Of a stretch of DNA of 39,772 bases, positions 1 through 11,281 are shown piece by piece. A program made the translations under genes and the position numbers. The number at the start of each line of letters is the position of its first letter. The first letter of the stretch is position 1. Source of the DNA: Oehlia diaphana (taxonomy: Eukaryota > Glomeromycota > Glomeromycetes > Glomerales > Glomeraceae); assembly GCA_003833135.1 (NCBI GenBank), contig QZLH01000266.1:67914-107685 (forward strand). Direction: 5' to 3'. The notes under the pieces were generated by a model that was given only the letters and a program-made list of their open reading frames with translations, was not told the origin of the DNA and did no database searches.

Positions 1-779
1 CCAGTTTCCACAGATACAAATAACTTTCTTTGGATGAATTATACTTGCACAAAATTCATGTTTGGATAGCCTATCTTTTGAATATTTCCACCCTCCACTC
101 ATTTTAAAAATCTGATATATTTTATAATCGGTAATTACAAAGAACAAGAACAAAGAAAAAAATTTTTATATTTTTAATTGCTAATAATAGACATGCAATT
201 AAACACGATCAATTATTTCAAAATTAGTAAAATCATGTTTACACGTTTACAACAAATATTTTGTCGTACAATAATAAAATACTTAATTTGGTATCTACTA
301 TTGTTCTACGCAAACTAAATTTATGACATAAAAAATGATCACCGTTATGCAAATTGTATATTTGACCTTTTAAAAACTTACAAAATCTACGCAAATAAAA
401 TTTTTTGACCTTTGTAAATTTTACTAATATGGTTAAGCAAAACTACATGTGACCTCTATATGTATTTTTCGGGGTCCTGTCTAACCTTAGCTGATCAGTA
501 CCAAAAAAATTGGCAACTAATTTTATGGATGATTTGCACCGTAACGCCTGCTACTTGTCAACAAATTGATCAGTAGAAATTGGCAACAAATCAGTAAAAT
601 TAAATTGATGATTGTTAATAAATCTAATAATTATTATTACTGATTTTTGTACATTTAGCTGATTTTAATTTTATAATATTTATTAATTAAATTTTATTAA
701 TTCGTTTTATTAAAAATTACATATTAAATTAATATATAGCTATCTATCATTTATATACACCATTCACTGTTTACCATCC
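1..779. other. AT-rich noncoding stretch, no gene seen
   Basis: No open frame of useful length and no recognisable family. Positions 500-620 carry several loose copies of an attggcaac-like word near a tgatcagta word, and related words recur at 3945-4060, on the other side of the satellite. The match is too weak to call element ends. Confidence 0.5.
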
Positions 780-1850
780 ATCATTACCCCATCATCCTCA
801 CCTAACCTGATAAAAATCTGAAAATCTACAAAAAAGGAGGAAACAGTTAGTAATCTATTTTTTAAACAAAAAAATTGAAATTTCAAAGAAACTTACTCAA
901 TCTGATAAAATCTTAAGGAAAAATCTATAAAAAAAAGTAAAGAAACGGTTAGTTCATTTTTTAATAATAATAAAAACTGAAGTTTCAAAAATTTGAAACT
1001 TACTCATCCAATAAAATTCAAAGTGGAAACTTACAAAAAAAGGAAAGAAATGATTAGTTTTATTAAACTGAAGTTTCAAAAATTTGAAACTTACTCATTC
1101 AATAAAATTCAAAGTGAAAACTTACAAAAAAAGGAAAGAAATGATTAATTTTTATTAAAAAAGTTTCGAAAAGAAAACAAAGTTTTGAAACTCACCTATT
1201 CAAAACCAAAGAACTGAAAGTCAAAACTTACAAAATAGAAGAAAAAAATTTAAAAACAAATTAAAAAAATAATTTTTTTTAAAAAAAGTTTTGAAGTTAT
1301 CACTCCAAAACTCACCCATATATCTAAAGCCCATAACCAAAAGCCAAAACCTACAAAATAAAAAAAAAAATTAAAATAAAGTTAAAAAAAACAATTCTTT
1401 TAAAAAAAAGTTTCAAAGTTTTACTTTGAAACTCACCTGTATATCCAAAGCCCAAGAACTGAAAGCCAAAACCTGCAAAATAGAAAGAAAAAATTAAAAA
1501 AAACTTGTTTTAAAAAAAAGTTTTGAAGTTTTCTCACCTATATACCTAACGCCCAATAACCGAAAGTTGTAATCTACAAAATAGAAAAAAGAAACAAAAC
1601 ATTAAAAAAATATTTTGTTTAAAAAAAAGTTTCAAAATTTTCACTCCAAAACTTACCCATATATCTAAAGCCCAACCGAAAGTCAAAATCTACAAAATAG
1701 AAAAAAAAATTAAAATAAAATTAAAAAAAATGCTTTTTTTAAAAAAGTTTTGAAGTTTTAACTTCAAAACTTATCCATATATCTAATGCCCAAGAACCAA
1801 AGGTTGAAACCTACAAAATAGAAGAAAAAATTTTTTTAAAAAAAATATAA
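780..1850. repeat. Satellite array, subfamily A (about 110-120 bp units)
   Basis: A degenerate tandem array. A motif reading roughly aaagcccaagaaccgaaag followed by ccaaaacctacaaaatag recurs near 1207, 1326, 1447, 1558, 1666 and 1786, at spacings of about 108-121 bp. Earlier, shorter-period copies (about 84 bp) lie at 1016 and 1099. Most units also carry a dyad such as AAGTTTTGAAGTT/AACTTCAAAACTT at 1745-1772. There is no coding potential. Confidence 0.85.
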
Positions 1851-2210
1851 TGAAAATAAAAAAACTAAGATTCGTATTTGTACTTACAAATTTTGGTTCA
1901 TCTATTCATTAGAAATCCATCTAAACCTATAAAAAAAGAGAGGAACGGTTATTAATAACCGTTCATATATTAAAAATAAAAAAAAAACAAAACCAAGATT
2001 CGTATATATTTACGAATCTTGGTCTTCTGATCTTTGGAAGCCCTCGAACCTAAAAAATGGAATGAACAGTTATTAGTAACCATTTATTAATATTAAAATA
2101 AAAATTAAAAAAAACAAAAACAAGATTCATAATCTTAGTTTTTTCTGTACCTAAAAAAAAGAAACGATTAGTAAATCATTCCTTTAAAAAAAAAATAATT
2201 TTGAAGAGAT
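1851..2210. repeat. Satellite array, subfamily B with strong palindromes
   Basis: Intermediate units between subfamilies A and C. They contain a perfect 22-bp palindrome at 1943-1964 (arms GAACGGTTATT) and a 13-bp perfect stem with a 6-base loop at 1992-2023 (arms ACCAAGATTCGTA). Degenerate copies of both follow at 2063-2085 and 2120-2140. Confidence 0.75.
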
Positions 2211-3790
2211 TCTTCGAAACTTACCTTTGGAATTTGGTATCCAAGTAAGAGCCGATTTCCCTACAAGAAAAAAGATAAAAAACATTAAAAAAATGTTTTT
2301 TATAACATTAATAGTTTTGAAAAAAAATTTTGAAACTAATCTTTGGGATTTCGGTATCCAAGTAGAAGTTGATATCCCTATAATTAAATATAAAAAAACA
2401 CTATTGGGATTTGGTATCCACACCGAAACTGATATCCTTACAATAATATAAAAAAAAATGTTAGTAGTTAACATTTTTTATTAAAGTTTCAAAAATTCAA
2501 AAATTTATCTAAAAAATGGTATCCACATTGGAACTGATTTCCTACAAAAATAAATAAAAAATAAACATTTTTTATTGTTAAAAAACGTTATTTAAGAAAG
2601 TTTTGAAACTTCTTTTTCAAAACTTTACCTGGAATATCAGTATCCACACCAGAACCAAATTCCTAAATAAAAATAATAAAAAAAAACATTTTTAATATAA
2701 AAACGTTTTATTAAAAAAAGTTTCAAATTTTTTTCAAACTTATCTTTGGAATTCGGTATCTATGCCAGAACTGATATCCCTAGAAAAAAATAAAAAAAAT
2801 GTTAAATATTAAACGTTTTTTATATTAAAGTTTTAAAAATTTTTAAAACTTTATTTTGGGATTCAGTATCCACGCTGGAACTGATTCCCTACAAAAAAAT
2901 AAAAAAAAATGTTAAATATTAAATATTTTTTATATTAAAGTTTCAAAAATTTTCAAAACTTTACTTTGGGATTTGGTATTCACGCTGGAACTGATTCCTT
3001 ACAAAAAAATAAAAAAAAATGTTAAATATTACAAAAATTTTCAAAACTTTAATTTGGGATTTAGTATCTACGCCAAAACTGATTCCCTACAAAAAAAACA
3101 AAAAAAACGTTAATATTTAACATTTTTTTTATTTTTTTGTAGGGAATCAGTTCCGGCATGAATATGGAATCCTAAAGTAAAGTTTTGAAAATTTTTGAAA
3201 CTTAACTTTGGAATTCAGTATCCATGCTGGAACCGATATCCTATATAAAAAATAATAAAAAAAATGTTTTTAGTATAAAAATGTTTTATTAAAGAAAGTT
3301 TCAAATTCTTTTTTTGAAACTTATCTTTGAGATTCAGTATCCACACCAGAACTGATTCCCTAAATAAAAATATAATAAGAAAGACATTTTTTAGTATAAA
3401 AATATTTTTTTTTTTTAATAAAGTTTTGAAAATCTTTCAAAACTTTACCTGAGAAATGGTATCCATGCCAGAACCAATTTCTTAAACAAAATATAATAAA
3501 AATGATGTTTTTTAGTATAAAAACATTTTTTTTAATAACGTTTTGAAAATCTTTTAAAACTTTCCTAGAATATCGGTACTCATGCTAAAACTGATTTTCT
3601 TTGCAAAAAATATAAAAAAGAAACATTTTATATCTAAAAACATTTTTTTTTAAGAAAGTTTCAATATTTTTTGAAACTTTACCTGTAATATCAGTATCCA
3701 TGCCAGAACCAATTTTCTTCACTAAAGTATAAAAAAGAAACATTTTTTAACGTTAAAAAATGTTTTTTTAAAGAAATTTTGAAAGATTTT
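2211..3790. repeat. Satellite array, subfamily C (about 110-120 bp units)
   Basis: About 14 direct copies of a motif close to GGTATCCACGCCGGAACTG followed by ATTCCCTACAAAAA. They sit near 2236, 2353, 2413, 2518, 2639, 2755, 2865, 2975, 3061, 3218, 3335, 3458, 3573 and 3692. Between motifs each unit holds two potential hairpins: one from aacatttt/aaaacgtt words, one from gttttgaaa/tttcaaaac words. The small frames at 2184-2474 and 2227-2451 simply read through repeat units and are not genes. Confidence 0.85.
3050..3180. repeat. Head-to-head satellite junction (large imperfect palindrome)
   Basis: One satellite unit is inverted. The motif at 3061-3092 (ends GATTCCCTACAAAAAA) is mirrored at 3131-3165 (starts TTTTTTGTAGGGAATC), centred near 3115. 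Together they form an imperfect palindrome of about 110-130 bp. The array resumes its original direction at 3218. Confidence 0.75.
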
Positions 3791-4677
3791 TAATTTAATA
3801 AAAAGTTACTGAATTTAATGTGTACATTTATGTGAAGAACTAAGGTGTAAAAAAGGGAAGGGAAAAGGATGAAAGAGATGGAGGAAAGGATGCGAAAGTT
3901 TAAAAAAACTTTGACCTGTAAAATGTCGATCTTAATCATCTAATGATTTCAATCATTTACTGCCAACTGATTTGCCAAATTATTGTCAATTTTTACCATT
4001 TGGCAAATTTGGCAAAATTGTGTCAATTTATATGACTAATTGGCATAATTTTACTGAACAATCTTAAAGGAACAATTTTCATATAACAATCGGTATAAGT
4101 TGATTTTTCATTAAAAGACTGAACAAGCTTTTGTTTAACAATCAGTATCAGTCGATTTGTGATTAATTTTACCAATTTTTGCCATTAGTCAAAAAATGTG
4201 ATGAATCACATGACCAATCAGCAAAAATCATGCTGAAAGTTCTTAACGGTTGAAAGTTTTGATTTCAACCAGTAATCCTGATACTATTTTAATACAATAC
4301 CACTCTTATCCTAATATATTTATAAAGTCTTCTTTGAAGTCAACTATATCTAAAGCTAAAAAGATATTCATTGTCTTTACTAACCTTACAAAGTCCATTA
4401 CTTTTTTTATATCACAAATTACCATTGTGCAATACATGTAACAGCAGTATGTTGTATAATATTATAAAAGCAATCAATTTTTCATTCATGCTAATGATAT
4501 CAATTTACAAGCATCAAACCCAATTTTAAACACCTAATTGGAATATATCTTACATTTGTCTTCTTTTTTAATTGACAATTCTCAAAAGATATCATTTTCG
4601 AATGTTTTAAAAGATTATGACAACTCCTTAAAAGGAAACTAATGGCACTTAAAATAGAATTAATTCTATGAAGCACC
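3791..4677. other. Noncoding stretch with a short direct repeat
   Basis: No gene seen. An imperfect 27-bp direct repeat (acaatcggtataagttgatt / acaatcagtatcagtcgatt) lies at about 4086 and 4138. Tandem ttggcaaa words occur at 3970-4015. The short open frames here lack any family resemblance. Confidence 0.5.
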
Positions 4678-5337
4678 ATACTAATCAATAGTTTAGGATT
4701 AAATCCCTGGATTTATCTGAGGTGAATACATATTTTATTCCAGATTTTCCTATATTTCATCCCATATTTTATCTTAGATCTGATCCACATTATTTTATTC
4801 TGGATTAATTCCTTTAATTTCACTAAAAATTACATCACATCCAATTATCAAACCCTAAATTAATTCATATTCTATTATAGATTTGATTTATACTTCATCC
4901 TGGATTTGATTTATATTTTATTCTGGATTTAATTTATCTTGTATTTTATCTTTGGGTTGATTACATCACAGATGTTTTTAAGTTATGTGATCAGACTTTT
5001 TGTTTATATTCTAGAAAACTTTTCTTATAACTTTAAATTAAAAAAATTTCTGTTTACATGAGATGTTTCTGGAATAAAATATGAATTAATCCTGAATTAA
5101 TCTGGGGTTTGATAATTGGATGTGATGCAAATATTGGTAAAATTTAAGTAATTAATCTGGGATAAAAATGTGATCAGATCCAGGATAAAATATGAATCAG
5201 ATCCAGGATAAAATAAGCAGATCAGATTCAGGATAAATATTGGAAAATCTGGTATAAAATATGGATTAATCCATTTTCACCCCTGATAAATCCAGGATTT
5301 GACCCAAAGTTTAAACCCCAGACTTTTAATTAGTATA
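4678..5337. mobile_element. Foldback (long inverted repeat) element, about 660 bp
   Basis: The left arm (4678 to about 4880) and right arm (about 5090 to 5337) are imperfect reverse complements over roughly 200 bp. Both contain CTGGATTTATC near the outer end, and both contain ACATCCAATTATCAAACCC (4845 region; mirrored at 5107-5127). The outermost bases are ATACTAATCAATAG on the left and the complement of ATACTAATTAAAAG on the right. A TA sits at each edge and could be a 2-bp target duplication. It encodes no protein, so a non-autonomous MITE or foldback transposon is the best reading. Confidence 0.8.
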
Positions 5338-5915
5338 ATACTTCATATGATTTTGATAAAGAAAATAACCAAATACCCATTAAGCTAAAAACATCAACCA
5401 ATATATCTGTCATGATTTTTAAACACATAGCACAACATTCTTGTTTCTATAAAGAACAAATCAAAAAAACTTCTCACATCTCGCACTCAAAAAAATTAAA
5501 AAACCATTAAAGAAGTACATTCTAACCATCTTGGTGTCAGTTATACTGTTACTGTGCTTAATAAAATCATGATACCCAAGAAAAACCAAACTTATAGAGT
5601 TCGGCTATACTACAAAGATCATTCAAATTTGAAATTTAATATCCACCAATTTTCGATACAGAAAGAGCAATAACAAGATGTATAATTCAACAAGAACGAT
5701 TTGATTACAAAATACAACCAAAAGTTCTTTATGTTCCCACTGTATGCTCATTGAATTCCATGGTATTTAAACAGTTTACCACTTACCTGAGAAATATGCT
5801 TTCCTAGGTTGAGCGAATATTTCCGGTTTGACGGAAAATAGAAATTGAAAAAATGCAAGAAAACTGGATCTAATCTGACGTACAAAGAAATGAAACAAAT
5901 TAAAGAAAGGTCCAC
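5338..5915. other. Noncoding stretch, nothing recognised
   Basis: AT-rich DNA of slightly more mixed composition than its surroundings. No open frame, RNA gene or clear repeat was seen. Confidence 0.4.
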
Positions 5916-5917
5916 CC

Positions 5918-6288
5918 TTGGGCACTCCAGATGACTCTCAAATGTGTTATCTAAAACATATATTAACTTATTTGATTACAAGATCAGATGTAAATTTGGC
6001 ATCAGCTCCATTCATCAAAATAACTATAGTTATACGAAGCTATGGAATTTTGACAATGTACTCAATTGTGATTACTTCCATTTGTATGGAAGATATACAA
6101 CTCGGTACAAACAATTTTTTTGTTATGTGATATCTCAACGTGATAACTTGATAATTAATGACCCTACAACATTTTTTAGAACTCCTCCACCAGATAATAC
6201 CTTACATACTACTGAGAGTGATCAATCTTTCATTTCTGCCCATTCCATGGCCTCAGTTATATATCTGCCAACCCTGGAGCATGACTAA
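5918..6288 (+). pseudogene. Possible coding relic, unknown family
   Basis: Two overlapping open frames of 70 and 114 codons lie here. The longer (5944-6288) begins with GTG rather than ATG, and its only good ATG is near the 3' end, so it is not a credible complete gene. A CTCCAG word at 5926-5931 could be an old splice acceptor. The base composition is less AT-biased than its flanks, which is the main reason to note it. No family recognised; it may be a gene or transposon fragment, or chance. Confidence 0.15.
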
Positions 6289-6289
6289 T

Positions 6290-7336
6290 TTCTCCATATA
6301 AAACAATTACAGACCTTTATCAATACACCATTCTATACCCGAATGTATTTACATATAGTATCATTAAATAAAAGAAAAATATGGATGATATATTAGAATT
6401 AAATTTTTTTTTTTTTTTTTTGTGTTCCTTTTCTTTTTCATTGTACCTTAGCTCTTCCATCTCAGAATTTTTTTTTGAAGGGTGGGTCTGATTACATCTC
6501 GTTTTGGATGGGTGTTGTAGTACAAACTCTCATATATAGTGTAGTTAAGCCTTGGTTGCCCCTAGCTGTATAATAGTTAACTAGAATAACCACACTTCTA
6601 AATTAAAACAAATAAAATAAAATAAATAATTTCTTCACTAAAAATATTCAAAGATCATAATTTCAATACTTACAATAAATTTGCAAGAGTTTCTCCTTAT
6701 AAAATTAGCCAAAGTATACCATTAATAATAATTAATGTGGCACGTTTACATTATAAGAAATGGCAAAAGAATCAAAATATAGTATGCGGAGTGTGTACGC
6801 TGCGCCTACTGCGCCATCACAGATCGGATGCACCAAATCATATTTAAGAAAAATGCACGTTAAAGGATCGTCGAGTAAATCATGTGACTTACGTAATTAT
6901 GACGTTTAAATTTCGCTGTTAATTAATGATATATTGGCGGGATTATTTTGTGTATTATGGCTAAATTTTTTTGCCGCGACCGAATTTTTTTAGACGTTTC
7001 GGCTAGATTTTTTGGTCGCGGCTAAATTTTTCAGTTGTGGCCAAATAAACATGTCATCTTTCGACCAAGGTGTATTTTAAGCTTATAAGGGCATGAAATT
7101 TTGAAAATAATGTGCATATTGTATATTCATATGATTTGTATCTAAATTAAACTAGTTGAGGCTTAGATTATTGATCGGGACATTTGTTTTTATTTTATTA
7201 TTACCTAATAAATAATTACTTAAAAAACAAAAAAAACATAATTAAGCCACATAACCAGCCTCATTTGGAATACAAAATATTTTAAAAAACAGTATAAATT
7301 AATTGACCGAATTTTCTAAAAAAAGAAAAAAAAAAA
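6290..7336. other. Intergenic region upstream of the first membrane-protein gene
   Basis: No gene. An 18-base poly-T run is near 6404-6421. At 6955-7050 the words ggctaaattttttt and gccgcgacc repeat in both orientations (GCCGCGACC at 6973-6981 and its complement at 7014-7022). This gives a GC-rich hairpin in an otherwise AT-rich stretch, probably a small repeat element. Confidence 0.5.
7293..7299 (+). promoter_or_regulatory. Candidate TATA box of the 7337 gene
   Basis: TATAAAT lies 38 bases before the chosen ATG, followed by an A-rich leader. In DNA this AT-rich such a match is weak evidence, and a transcription start has not been shown. Confidence 0.25.
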
Positions 7337-10300
7337 ATGCAATCTAATTATCTTAAGGTGTTTATACTATTTGTAATTGTTTTATGCGTTTATCCCTTGC
7401 GCACAATAGCAGAAGTAAAACCATTTTTTCATGTTGAAGAAAAAGATTATGGATTAGAATCACCACCTCGTGTGTCAAAAATAAAATCATATGATAATAT
7501 TATTGCAGTAAGAATTGTTAGAAATGATACAAGTAGATCCAATGCAATGGTTCATTGTAGTTATGATACACTCTTTTTAAGAATTATTTATCCTAATGGA
7601 ACGGTCATAGAAAAGGATATTAAATTAGAAGGCGTTCAACTATTCAATTATTGTTCTATTAGACCGGGAAAAGATGATGATCATTTAAGATATGAAATGA
7701 TTGAAAAGGATAAAATTCTCGTCGTTTATTATAATTCAATAAATTATATGAAAGTCGAAGGATGGGGAATGTTAATTGATTTTGATGGTAAAGTGTTTGA
7801 TAAGACACTTATAGGAGTTATTGGATATAAAGATCTTCGTATTTTCAGATTACCACGTGTACAAATAAGTTTCAATGTTAAAAAAGAAAAAGGATTTATT
7901 ATAGGTTATAGACCACTTGCAAGTAATAATTTTGAATGGAAACAATATAAAATAGAACCGGATGGAAAATTTACAACTTTGTCTAACGGATTAATTGAAT
8001 TAGATTCTAGTGCAATCTTTGGACTTAATGCATTGATATCGACAATTGATGAAGGTTACTCTTTTGTTTATAAATTAAATGATACATTACCAAATTCAGC
8101 GTTACGAGATCTAATTGTTGCAGAATTTATAGGTTATAATAAATTTGATACGACTAAAATTTACCTTTATCGAGCAAACTTATTAAATAGAATCCCTCAA
8201 CCAATATCTTGTAGTATAGAATATGTGGGAATTGGACATTCTTGTTCCTTACCTATAATGTATAATCATAGTAATTATAATCTTAAAATTGGATTTTTAT
8301 CTTCTGGAGCCATTATTTCATTAAATATTACACGAATTAATTTTCCTGGTAACAGATTTCATTTTAGATCTTGGAAGTTAAAAAGTTTACTATTTGGTGG
8401 TTATATATTACCTGAACGTATAAAAGTAGGTACAGATTCTAGATTATATATTTACGTATTTTCTGTAAATGGTACATTATATAATACTTTAGGTTCAGAA
8501 CAACCTTTACAAACAAATCCAAATTATACACTTGAAATATTGCCAAATAACACTCTCTTGATCGCACAAATGGAGTATAATAATACTTGGGGATTTAATG
8601 CGATTGATATACCTAAACTTACAAATGATAATGGATATTATAATACAAATATAGAATCAACATTCCCTGAAATTAATTCTACAATACCTTCAGATATTAC
8701 GAATACTTCAATTAATTTTTATATACCAGTAGTACTATCGGGTGGTAGATTATCAATATTTCAAACAATTGGGGAAAGAAAAATTTTACGTCAATCAACT
8801 TCTGGTACCCAATGTATATTAGATAACGATGATAAAAGAGTTATTGTAAATATACTTGAGAGTACTCTTAGTAAATCAGGGGGAAATTATTTTATTAAAA
8901 TTGATAGTAATTTTGTTAAAAGTAGAATTTATGGAGAACCTTTATTAGGGATAAAAAAAGATACTTGGAATTTCATAATTGAAGATAAAAGATATATATA
9001 TACTATTACTAGTTCAACAACTGCCTTACTTCGATTAACTGTAAGAGGGACAAATATAATTAATAATTCTACTCGTGAAGAAAAAAATCATTTTGTTAAT
9101 ACTTTGTTGGATGAATTAGCTGATGCAGTTCGAATACCACGTGGTCGTCTTAAAAGTATTAAAAATCAAATGGATCCTAAATCAAATGATGGAAGACTTT
9201 TGATGAATATAAATATTGAGGAAACTAAAGATCCATATGAAAAAGATGTTAATTCTGTAATACAAGATATAAATTACATGATGTCAAATAATGATCAGAC
9301 TCCCATTGGATATGGTCAACTTACTAATTTGGACTTTACTTATGGCTTTAATCCAGCTCGTAAGTATTATTATTAACTTAATAAAATTTTCGATATAATT
9401 AATTCGTGATTCTAAAAAAAAAAAAAATATTATTATTATTATTATTTTAATAATGTTTAGCGAATTATCTGCAAGAATATGGACCAAGATCATTGATTTT
9501 AGTTTCAATTGTAATACTTTTAGTTATTCTTTACTTTCTTGCTAGAAAAAGAGAAAGAAAGGTATTATTAATTAAAAACATTTTTTTCATAATATTTTTT
9601 TTTTTTTTTTGATTAAATTTTCACATTTAAAAAAATTTTTTTTTTTAGGGTCAGAATATTGTTATTTTTAAATTTAGCTTTTTTATTTTTGATTTTGTTA
9701 TTGATACTCTTTTTATAATTAATAATGCTAATGATGTAAAAAAGCTATATATTCCAAGGTATGATACATATTATATTAAAATAATTATTTTTTTTATTTA
9801 TTTATTTATTTTTAATTAAAAGAAATTTTTATAATTTTTTTTTATAGTTTAATATTTTATACTGTTCCAATAGGATTAAATGTGGCATCATCATTTCTAA
9901 TAATAGCGAAAGAAAATACGAGAAATGAGTTTTTATCGTGGTTTACAGAAAATAATAAACTTGCTAGCATAGTTATAATATTGGCAGGGATTGATATTGA
10001 TATATTAAGTGTTTTATATTCAAATCTGGCGGGGTTTAAATATTTTCAAGCTCCATTATCTGATTCTACTAAATCGATAATATTTTGGATTGCTTTTATA
10101 AATATTTTCATTGAAGATGTTCCTCAATTTGTCATTCAGGTATTTTAAAAATTTTAAAGATTTTTTTTTATATTGGTATATTTAGAATATTAATTTGATT
10201 ATTTCCCTTCCCCCTCAGATTTTATTTAAAAGGAGATCGATAACATATGATATTATTCCAGTTATTACTTTAATCTCTTCAGCGATAACTCTTGCAATTA

Positions 10301-10410
10301 ACATCATAAGTCGTTCGCATCAATCTATAAATTATATTCGGGATAAGAGAAGCGAGCGTCGTGTATCCATTCTTGAACTTGATGATTTAGTAGATAATGA
10401 TCATTATTGA
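7337..10410 (+). CDS. Signal-peptide, large-ectodomain, six-helix membrane protein (paralogue 1)
   Basis: Five exons: 7337-9359, 9461-9561, 9649-9758, 9848-10139 and 10219-10410. They join in frame to 905 aa, with all introns GT..AG and 79-101 nt long. The ATG at 7337 follows an A-run and starts a classic signal peptide (FILFVIVLCVYPL, likely cut near IA/EV). Residues about 25-674 form an ectodomain with many N-X-S/T sequons. Its membrane-proximal part (about 590-670; FVNTLLDELADAVRIP..) looks like a SEA-type fold. Six predicted helices follow: exon 2 (LILVSIVILLVILYFLA), exon 3 (FFIFDFVIDTLFII), two to three in exon 4 including INIFIEDVPQFVIQ, and the last in exon 5. The tail is basic and cytosolic by prediction. 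The E-D-x-P-Q..IQ helix loosely recalls XK-related proteins, but no homology is claimed. Function unknown; a surface receptor or sensor is inferred. Its tandem paralogue starts at 12198. Confidence 0.88.
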
Positions 10411-10631
10411 TTTTATATTATCTAATTTAAAAATAAGTTTTATTTTAATACATTTTATTTAATATATTATTTGTTATTTTAATATTTATTATATTTATTA
10501 AAAAATTGGTTTGATCCTTTATAAGTTTTTACAATGTACAAATTCATTACAATTTATCTTCAAACTAAAGATAAATTCTTAAGTTTACCTCGAATTTATG
10601 AAAAATTTAACTGGAATTACAACATTTAACT

Positions 10632-10751
10632 GGTATCGGGACATTTCGCCGAAGAAATAATCTTTGGCCTGAGTTATTCAAAATGCTGTATAATGTTGGG
10701 CCCTATTTTTCCTTTCGGCGTAATGGTTTTCGGTGAAATGTCCCGTAACCC
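10632..10751. mobile_element. 120-bp hAT-like MITE with 8-bp target duplication
   Basis: The terminal inverted repeats match over CGGGACATTTCGCCGAA (left, 10637-10653) and the complement of CGGGACATTTCACCGAA (right, 10729-10745). A few looser bases (GGTAT / GGGTTA) lie outside each. ATTTAACT flanks the element on both sides (10624-10631 and 10752-10759), a perfect 8-bp duplication of the length made by hAT transposases. No coding capacity. Confidence 0.85.
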
Positions 10752-11245
10752 ATTTAACTAACATATATGATATCATGTGATCATTCTTAAAGAATCGAGT
10801 TACACGAGTGCGTGTTCAATCAACTCAAGTTATAAAGTAATATGCAGTATTATAAGCAAGGGTAAGGCATAATGACATGGTCACATGGGATAATCTAATT
10901 TTATGATTCCGTAATAAATTGTTATTCACTATGCTCTCGGATAATAAAGTCTATTGCAATTTAAGTACAATGAAAAAACCCCGCGAAAGAGGCGTTCAGG
11001 TGGTGTTTAATTAATTAAATGTACTGGATATGGAAATATGGCTGAAACGTTTGTAAATAGAGTAATTTATGATCTTCGTAATTTTGGTACGACCGATAAG
11101 TAAAATTCTTTTAAAATGAACATCAATCCTTAAAAATGAAGAAAACTTTAAAAGTGAATCGTTATATTTTAGAATAAAGTATACTAATTTGTTTTTTTTT
11201 TTTTTAATATATCATCTAATCGCCATTTTTTGACACATTCTTTGT

Positions 11246-11281
11246 CCGACAACGATTGACCGACAACGATTGACCGACAAG
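11246..11281. repeat. Short tandem repeat, 14-bp unit
   Basis: CCGACAACGATTGA occurs twice in tandem, followed by a partial third copy (ccgacaag). The neighbouring 11286-11350 stretch has paired ggaatatat words. It may be the remnant of a TIR element end. Confidence 0.6.

Noticed and set aside
2184..2474. Overlapping frames in the satellite with repeated WIPNPN/GIQVEVDIP-like peptides
   Set aside because: The peptide repeats are translations of satellite units. The pattern does not persist through the neighbouring units, which carry stops.
480..4230. Possibility that the whole satellite lies inside one large transposon, based on attggcaac-like words on both sides
   Set aside because: The flanking words match only loosely, and no consistent terminal repeat or target duplication could be found.
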